This document shows positions 57,552 through 64,000 of a stretch of DNA of 64,000 nt, one piece after another. A program made the translations under genes and the position numbers. Below the pieces are notes generated by a model that was not told where the DNA came from, made no database searches, and was given only the letters and a program-made list of their open reading frames with translations. The stretch covers positions 172,498,516-172,562,515 of the forward strand of contig OX465281.1 of NCBI GenBank assembly GCA_949987705.1, written 5' to 3'. The DNA comes from Thereva unica. Its lineage: Eukaryota; Arthropoda; Insecta; Diptera; Therevidae. The first letter of the stretch is position 1; each line of letters starts with the position of its first letter.

Positions 57552-57915
57552 GGGCGGGTCAATTTGTATGGATGAAAAAAAATCAACCTTTTACACCCCC
57601 TAGTGATATTCTATATGTAATTTTGAGCAACTTTGCCCAAGAAACTATAGTTCGAAAATCGATTTTGAGCCTCCGGATTTTTAAAAATAGATATTTTTTG
57701 TCAATATTTATGATTTAATTTATTTAAGAAGATAAAAATACAAGTTATTTCTCCAGGCACACGTATTTAGGAGTTTCTGTGGGCGAGCAATCTATTGCTA
57801 ATGTTTACTTATATTTACTGGTCCCGCTAAAGGGCGCTTTCGTACATTTTATCTATATTTCGTAGGTTTTATCACTATTTTTCAAGAATTGTTTTGTTTT
57901 GCAAAACCAAATTAT
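57552..57915. repeat. Left terminal inverted repeat
   Basis: Pairs with 61240-61598. The first ~190 bp match closely; the remainder (cgctttcgtacattttatc and cactatttttcaagaa blocks) is more diverged. Confidence 0.85.
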
Positions 57916-58212
57916 TAATGGCCTAAAATAAATGCATGGGTCAAGTATATTAAAACACGTGCGCTATAGTCGTTTTGGTGTTGCCACGCTACACCTCTTA
58001 CAGAAACACATTCATAGTATATAAAAACATAGGCATATTCGAATGCAACGTTGTATCAAAATTTCAAAGTGATCGGAGAATTTAGATTAAGAACAAACGC
58101 ACATTTACATTTTTATTATAAATTTATTTTTATTTATAGAATACAGTATAAAAGTAAATTTAAATTCAAAAAGGAAAACATTTTTTTGCAGTAATAGATA
58201 AGAATCGAGGAG

Positions 58213-60518
58213 TTATTTTTGAAAGTCTTGCTTGCTTTCAAGTCGAGATAATTTCTTACGGCTTTCTAATGTCACTGCCATTATTCCTTCTCGATTCTTG
58301 TCTAAAGCACGTTTAGAAACATTAGCCATCAATTGTATGTGTCTTTCCGTACCTTGGATGTGTAACGGAATTCCTGGGTCAGGCAGCGGTGGCTCGTCGT
58401 ATTCTAAGTATTGCTCAAAATAATCATGCGGAATCGTTTTTGTAAACGGTGGCTCAAAAATAATACTGTCGTCATTTAAGTCAATCATATTCGTATAATC
58501 TGTGCAATTGAAGTTAATAATAGGTTTTCTATAAACTCTAACTCGCATCGGATCGTCCAGTTTATTTCGATAGTGTAAAATTATGTTTATAGCACTGTCG
58601 CGTTTGTCTTTTCTGTCATCAAACAACATTGATAACAAAACATTTTCCGAATGTGCATAATATGAATTGTCCTTAATTACATTATTTATCACGTCGCGTA
58701 AATTTGGCTCTAAAAACTGTGCCCAACGTATGAATTTCGAAAATAATGCGCTACCATACACGACAGAGTTATAATACTTAATATTGAAATACATTGGCGT
58801 ATAAACTTTCATTATGTAGGCTACTAGAGTTTTCAAATTCTTAGATGGCTTATTCGTTGTTACATATAATCGTAATATCCTATTGGCCTTGGTGAGCCAG
58901 CGAGAATGAGCAATTGGCCCTGGTTTAATGTTAGCCAAATCCTCCGGAATAAAACCATTAGAAATCGCATTGGCCAACTTGTACAATACTTTAAATCCGT
59001 AGATAATTCACCTTCTTCTTCCATTGCTGGAGGCATATTCTCTAGTTGGATTTTTTCAAAATCAGCTACAACCTGTAAAGATTAGATGAATTAAAATACG
59101 ATTTTATTATTTTAAACACATTATAAATAAGTAATAGAAGTAAAAATGGTATGAAAAAAGTTATAACAATTACGTACCGGAAGTTTTTCACAAGTTTCAA
59201 TTTGTTTGTTTAACGTTCCGGTTGTCGTTCGTGGTCCAGTGGTGGATGATCTTTCTAACGTGTCAAACAAATGCCGCAGCGGAAGCTCGTTAAAGTGGAT
59301 AAGGTACACAAACCAATGCAGTGGTCTGTGTAACTGTAGTTCGAATCGTCGCAATATTCCATTTTTTATGCCAGTATTTGCTGGTTCACCATCACAGCAT
59401 ATGCCAATTAATGAATCAAAGGACATTCCTTTGTTGATGAAAAATTCGTTCAATTTTTTGACCTTAGTTTCCGCATCTTCATTTTCCAATTTTACGTAGC
59501 CTATTAATTGGGAATTAGGCTCCTTCAAAACAACTAGATGAGGCTCTTTTACCATCGTTTGATGAAATTTTTGATCTATTTTCTCTCTCGTTAAAGAATC
59601 ATTTTTTCTGCCATCAAACGAAAATGCTATTAAACTGGAAGCGTCATACCGGTTACGAAGCACTTCTTGTCTACATTTCATTTTTTCTCTACGAACTTTT
59701 GCTTTATCCATAATTACAAAATTACCACGGTCATCTCTTACGTTAATGTCTTCCATAAGACATGTTGCCATAGCTGAAGCTATTCTGTCAGGCACACCAA
59801 ATCTGTCACAAATCATAGCAAACTTCGAAGCATCGTATCTAGGAGTATAAGGTCCTCGTTTCGTTGGAGAAAGATCTTCTGCACTATCTTCATCATCAAC
59901 ATGGATATTTGTTCGATCAGGTATGTATGGTTGATCGCTGCTCTCTATAGTTGCTGGTATTATTGTAGATATAGGTACCTCCTCTACATTTTCTGTCGTA
60001 TATTCTGGTATCATACATTTTCTGTCATTATGTTGATCTAGCATAAACTCTTTTAAGTGTTCTGGAATCAAGCCACATGAACATAAATTTGTTTTTAAGT
60101 CACATTCACATTTTCCGATATAAAATAATTCGTTTCTGGATTGTACGAATGCTCTAAATGATCTGCCTTTCGTTCTGTTCTTATCCGCGGTTTGATATCT
60201 GTCAAGCAAAGTATTCAATTTTCTACCAATACTGGTTTTGGCAATAGTTCTAATATTCAGTTTACCCCAAATTTCAAACAATTTATCTACTACATAAGGA
60301 GTTAAAGTCTTATACGAGAACATTTTACTTTGAACTTTAGCACGATCGCCCAGCAAGAAATAATATCTTAAGATATCCACTTTATTTGGCAGATTCACAC
60401 CACTTAATTCACTAGACACACCAAAAGCACTAATATCTTGAGAAGGCATATGTGTCAAACAACTTCCGGAGCTTGTTGATGCTATTTGGTCTTGCGAAGT
60501 AGACGGCACTGGATCCAT
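58213..60518 (-). pseudogene. Putative transposase of an unclassified arthropod family (two exons, one frameshift)
   Basis: Exon 1 (60518-59178) starts at ATG and encodes ~447 residues. A Ser/Thr-rich N-terminus is followed by a Cys cluster (CECDLKTNLCSCG, ~137-149), an acidic linker (~205-216), and a core with IAFSFDGRKN (~297-306), SLIGICCDGEPANTG (~369-383) and HWFVYLIHFNELPLRHLF (~401-418). Exon 2 (59072-58213) adds FIPEDLANIKPGPIAHSRW, a segment matching YYAHSENVLLSMLFDDRKDK, and a C-terminal Tyr/Pro-rich tail. A single missing base near 58987 breaks the exon 2 frame. I recognise this as a family of uncharacterised proteins in aphids and other invertebrates. The two Asp-Gly motifs and the NEL helix would fit a DDE/RNase H fold, but that is inference. 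Confidence 0.7.
59073..59177 (-). other. 105-bp phase-0 intron of the transposase gene
   Basis: On the minus strand the donor is GTACGT directly after the codon for Pro in CEKLP, and the acceptor is aatctttacag before gttgtagctgat. Without splicing the frame stops at 59121. With splicing it continues into exon 2. Confidence 0.75.
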
Positions 60519-61239
60519 AGTATATTAGGTTCTAAATGTTCTTATATACACAAATCAAATAAAAAATACTTATACAAATAAGAAATACAAAAATTACTTT
60601 TACTTTTTTCACAATAGATTCGTTAACTCACGGCGATGCCTAGGAGCGAACTGAACTTTCAGGTTCCTATATCTATTTCCTAACATTCCTTACAAATCGT
60701 AATTTCGCGGAACTCCTAATAACCTATTTTACTATCTTACTTTTATTGTCCTGCTTTGATTTTCCATCGGCTATTTCTGTGGAGTATATTTATGTTTATT
60801 ACATGTGTCGCCTACTTTTTACTCTTTCATACAATTTATTACCCGTAATTATTGCTATATTTCGTACCTACTTATATGTAGGTAATTCTTCTGAAAGGCC
60901 CTTTTATTAACCGCCGCAAAACATGATTGTCTCAATATTGCTTCCTGTGAACTAGGGGTGGGATTTCCCTGTTTTTGTTCACTATATTGTTTGTTTGATT
61001 TTTTTCCACTTGGACTTGCATTGTTTTACACCTATACGAATTTTAATACTTTCTCTTCTTATTAACTTTAGATTTATGTAATTTTCTTTATTATTATTAA
61101 TTTTAAATTTATTGAAATTAGTAATGTTTTAATTGAGACCTGCCTTTTAATGGTTTATAATTTGTGTAACTAGAGAATGAGTATATTTATATTGTTTACA
61201 CTTCATTGAAATGGCGCTAAAACAAGAATGAACCACTCC
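60519..61239 (-). other. 5' region of the transposase gene
   Basis: AT-rich, gene-free sequence between the start codon and the right inverted repeat. It presumably holds the promoter; no clear TATA-initiator pair could be assigned. Confidence 0.4.
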
Positions 61240-61597
61240 ATGAAACATAAGCCATTTATAATTTGGGGTTGCTATAATAATTTTTCTTGAAAAATAGTGA
61301 TAAAACATACGAAATATGGATAAAATGTACGAAAGCGTCATCTAGCGGCACTGGTAAATAAAAATAAACATCAGAAATAAATTCCTTGACCCAAAAAACC
61401 CCTATATATGTGTACTTGGAGAACAAAACTTGTATTTTTATCTTTTTAAATTAATTAAATCATAAAAATACCTATTTTTAAAAATCCGGAGGCTCAAATT
61501 CAACTTTCGAACTATGGTTTCTTGGGCAAAGTTGCTCAAAATTACCCATAGAATATCACTAGGGGGTGTAAAAGGTCGATTAAAAATTTGACCCGCC

Positions 61598-61598
<1 letters not shown>
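61240..61598. repeat. Right terminal inverted repeat
   Basis: Inverted partner of 57552-57915. Ends gacccgccc at 61598, followed by TA and the microsatellite. Confidence 0.85.

Positions 61599-61684
<86 letters not shown>
61599..61684. repeat. (TA)n microsatellite
   Basis: About 42 TA units with one phase slip (tattatata near 61650), between the DNA transposon and the Helitron. Confidence 0.95.
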
Positions 61685-61685
<1 letters not shown>

Positions 61686-61839
61686 TAGCTGGGACCCGGT
61701 GCGCCTACGCTGCACCCATAAGTCAATAGTAAACAATAAAAACCATCTATTGACTTAATATTTTTCGAGATATGAATTTTACACAGATGAAATGCCTCAA
61801 AGAACATGGGTCTTACGTCGGCCGCCATGAATCGGTATA

Positions 61840-62468
61840 TTGAGTCTACTACATTGCTTATTGTATTCTACTTATCATACCCTTTCATTTGATACCCATG
61901 TTGAGGGGATTGTGAAGAAAGTGTTAATCCGGCCTCTTGAGACGGCCGCCATGGATCTAAAGATATATTTTGTATACTACATTGCTTGTTGTATTCTACT
62001 TATCATACCCTTTCATTTGATACCCATGTCGAGGTGGTTGTGAAGAAAGTGGTACCCCGCCCTCTTGAGACGGCCGCCATGGATCTAAAGATATATTTTG
62101 TATACTACATTGCTTATTATATTCTCCTTAACATACCCTTTCATTTGATACCCATGTTGAGGTGGTTGTGAAGAAAGTGGTAATCCGGCCTCTTGAGACG
62201 GCCGCCATGGATCTAAAGATATATTTTGTATACTACATTGCTTATTGTATTCTACTTATCATACCCTTTCATTTGATACCCATGTCGAGGTGGTTGTGAA
62301 GAAAGTGATACCCCGCCCTCTTGAGACGGCCGCCATGGATCTAAAGATATATTTTGTATACTACATTGCTTGTTGTATTCTACTTATCATACCCTTTCAT
62401 TTGATACCCATGTCGAGGTGGTTGTGAAGAAAGTGGTACACCGCCCTCTTGAGACGGCCGCCATGGAT
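61840..62468. repeat. 128-bp minisatellite (~5 copies) in the Helitron
   Basis: The word attgctt starts at 61852, 61981, 62109, 62237 and 62365. Each unit carries catttgatacccatgt and gagacggccgccatggatc. The overlapping 60-71-codon frames are by-products of the repeat. It shares the ctttcatttgatacccatgt block with the 269-bp array at 238-1752. Confidence 0.92.
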
Positions 62469-62615
62469 CATTTTAGTTTCAATAGCGTCATGGCCTACCT
62501 ATTGTTTGACAGGTGCGTAAAATTGAAATTTTCATTAAATGTTATGATTCAATTTAATGACAATTTTACATTTGTCAAACAATAGGTAGGCCATGAAGCT
62601 ATTGAAACTAAAATG
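62469..62615. mobile_element. 147-bp palindromic MITE
   Basis: Arms cattttagtttcaatagcg and atggcctacctattgtttga are mirrored at the right end (tcaaacaataggtaggccat, then ctattgaaactaaaatg), giving ~43-bp arms with two mismatches around a ~60-bp loop. Confidence 0.8.
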
Positions 62616-62805
62616 AAGTGAAAATTCCTAAAATTACCATTTTTGTTTGGATTTTGCAGCTGTTTTTTTGGTTAAAGGTATAAAAAATAGCCTACGACCT
62701 ATTCTCAGACCTACCAAATATACACAAAAAATTTCATGCAAATTGATCAACCCGTTTCGGAGGAGTACGGTAACAAACACTGTGACACGAGATTTTTATA
62801 GATAT

Positions 62806-62808
<3 letters not shown>

Positions 62809-62855
<47 letters not shown>
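62809..62855. repeat. (TA)n microsatellite
   Basis: About 23 TA units between the Helitron 5' end and the next MITE. Confidence 0.95.
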
Positions 62856-62857
<2 letters not shown>

Positions 62858-63803
62858 GCGATTCTCCAGAACCTTTAACCTGAGCTAATTGGAAAAATGA
62901 AATTTCAAATTGATAGCACAACCGTGCCATGATATTTTTTGTGTTTCTTATTTCATAAATAAATGTTTTCTGATGTAGAACATTAAAAAATTCAATGCGC
63001 ATATTTTTTTTATGACATGGTTATATTGACATGGTTACAATTTTGACATCAAATTTGACATGGTTACAATTTTGACATTCGCTAAAATTACTTTTTTTTA
63101 AGATTCATGAAACAACTTAAGCGAAAAAAACGTTACATATGATTTAACTAGTTACAATACGTCATAAGAAATTTTACGGGGATGAATTTAATGTAATATG
63201 AGCAAATTAATTGCGGTTACAACTTTGACATTTAAATGTAACCTACGTTCCCGTTAGCCAGTTTTGCCCAAAAATCAACCAATTTCAACTTATTGTTGTC
63301 ACAAAATGTATGCACATGTTCGTTAGTGTCTGAACAATAAGTGCGTTTAAAAAATTTTATGATAAAATGAGACAATTCGGAGTTCTTCGACTTACCATGC
63401 GGGTTACAACTTTGACGTCAAAACCTAGGGACAAACTTCAGAGTTGTTTTTTGGAAAATATAGCGATTTGACACTGCACCGAACACAACTGCATTTTTCC
63501 TTAAGAGTTAAACTACAATTTTTCACTTTTCACTATTTGTGTCAACGCTTCCTATCACAAATATAAATAGTTTTTCATTCAGATTAGCGCTAAAGACAGG
63601 CCGAAAAGTGACAGGTAACGGAACATTTTTTCAAATTTCATTGCAAAATATCGTTTTAAATGACTTCGTACTTATACCTCATTGCTCATTAATGATTTCT
63701 TAACATTATCGATAGCTTCTTTTATTTTTAATCTTCCTACAAAAATTGTAATTCATAAAAATTTTAAAGCGACAAGCAGGTTAAAAGTTCCGGAGAATTG
63801 CCC
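62856..63803. mobile_element. 948-bp MITE with GGGCGATTCTCCAGAAC ends, in (TA)n
   Basis: Left GGGCGATTCTCCAGAAC and right gttccggagaattgccc are inverted with two mismatches, and both are flanked by (TA)n. The interior repeats ggttacaattttgaca-like words at least five times (63022-63410), possibly protein-binding or tandem remnants. No transposase; superfamily unknown. Confidence 0.75.
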
Positions 63804-63830
63804 ATATATATATATATATATATATATATT
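63804..63830. repeat. (TA)n microsatellite
   Basis: Short TA run between two different element termini. Confidence 0.95.
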
Positions 63831-64000
63831 AGGGTGGCCCTTATTTTCAAAAAGTCGGAAATTTCCACATGCTAACCCCTAGAATGGTGCTCTATACCGA
63901 CAAAAAAATCCTCTAAAAATTTCAGCTGAATTGGTTAAGTCTTACCCGTGCCGAAAACGGGGTAAAGTTTGGTAGTTTATATGGAAATTTTTATTAATCA
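63831..64000. mobile_element. Left end of another AGGGTGG-type transposon, cut by the window
   Basis: Starts agggtggcccttattttcaa directly after tatatatt, the same TTAGGG(C/T)GG junction with (TA)n as the transposon at 57552. The following ~150 bp contains no ORF and no matching right end within the window. Confidence 0.5.

Larger units (their letters stand above)
57552..61598 (-). mobile_element. 4.05-kb DNA transposon with ~350-bp TIRs and a spliced transposase
   Basis: Ends GGGCGGGTCAATTT (57552) and its complement (61598) are flanked by TA on both sides within (TA)n. The inverted similarity extends ~350 bp inward on each side; strongly matching blocks are cttttacaccccctagtgat, gagcaactttgcccaagaaa and gagcctccggatttttaaaa. 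The only coding content is one two-exon gene on the minus strand. No known superfamily is evident from the termini. Coding sequence plus matching long TIRs plus a target-like TA flank make this an almost autonomous cut-and-paste element. Confidence 0.85.
61685..62808 (-). mobile_element. Non-autonomous Helitron inserted in (TA)n
   Basis: Read on the minus strand it starts TCTATATCTATAAAAATCTC at 62808 (an alternative start is the TC at 62802). It ends ggcgcaccgggtcccagCTAG at 61685 with T following; ggtgcgcc/ggtgcagc complementarity gives the 3' hairpin. The block ggtaacaaacactgtgacac near 62770 is a common subterminal block of insect Helitrons. The interior is a 128-bp minisatellite plus a nested palindromic MITE. 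No coding sequence. Confidence 0.8.

Overview
This is eukaryotic, AT-rich, almost gene-free repeat DNA from an arthropod, most likely an insect. The evidence is DUF4780-type and R1-type non-LTR retrotransposons, a Ty3/gypsy element with TATA plus TCAGT initiator in its LTR, PIF1-helicase Helitrons, helentron-type non-autonomous elements, hAT MITEs, long (TA)n tracts and a GT-AG intron. I see no intact single-copy host gene, no rRNA, no convincing tRNA and no CRISPR. Species cannot be assigned from the sequence.

Layout. 1-7.8 kb: a 269-bp satellite, a TTAA-flanked MITE, a GGAGCC-rich hAT-like element, relics of Helitron and LINE 3' ends, and two MITE families that recur at 50-52 kb. 7.9-13.8 kb: a DNA element with ~790-bp inverted arms. 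Its left arm has been split by a helentron-like element (HINE) and by a Helitron, and the intact right arm supplies both empty sites. 14.1-15.2 kb: a foldback element. 15.85-20.66 kb: a nearly full LOA/I-like LINE (ORF1 with DUF4780; ORF2 with EN-RT-RNase H) carrying few lesions. 20.66-24.44 kb: a (TA)n tract into which a 5'-truncated R1-clade LINE and then a Helitron have inserted.

24.4-48.5 kb: three tandem copies of a ~5.3-kb segment, itself made of HINEs, a foldback hairpin and unclassified repeat DNA. The third copy holds two gypsy elements head to head: a minus-strand deletion derivative (37457-40689) and a plus-strand near-complete element (40694-46786). One 4-bp GTAT duplication flanks the pair.

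49.9-57.5 kb: a hAT MITE (49903-51073), a decayed Helitron with helicase remnants (51357-54374) that contains a CCCAGTAGGA MITE and a hAT MITE with an exact 8-bp duplication, then a cluster of LINE fragments from three clades fused in one orientation. 57.55-61.6 kb: the most interesting element. It is a 4-kb DNA transposon with ~350-bp terminal inverted repeats, and it encodes a spliced protein of an arthropod family that I recognise only as uncharacterised. It heads a row of four different elements (transposon, Helitron, MITE, start of another transposon) separated only by (TA)n runs to the window end.

The genes here do not form a pathway. The biology is transposition: copy-and-paste LINEs and gypsy, rolling-circle Helitrons and HINEs, and cut-and-paste elements nesting in each other. 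Several insertions can be dated relative to one another because the repeats themselves preserve empty sites.
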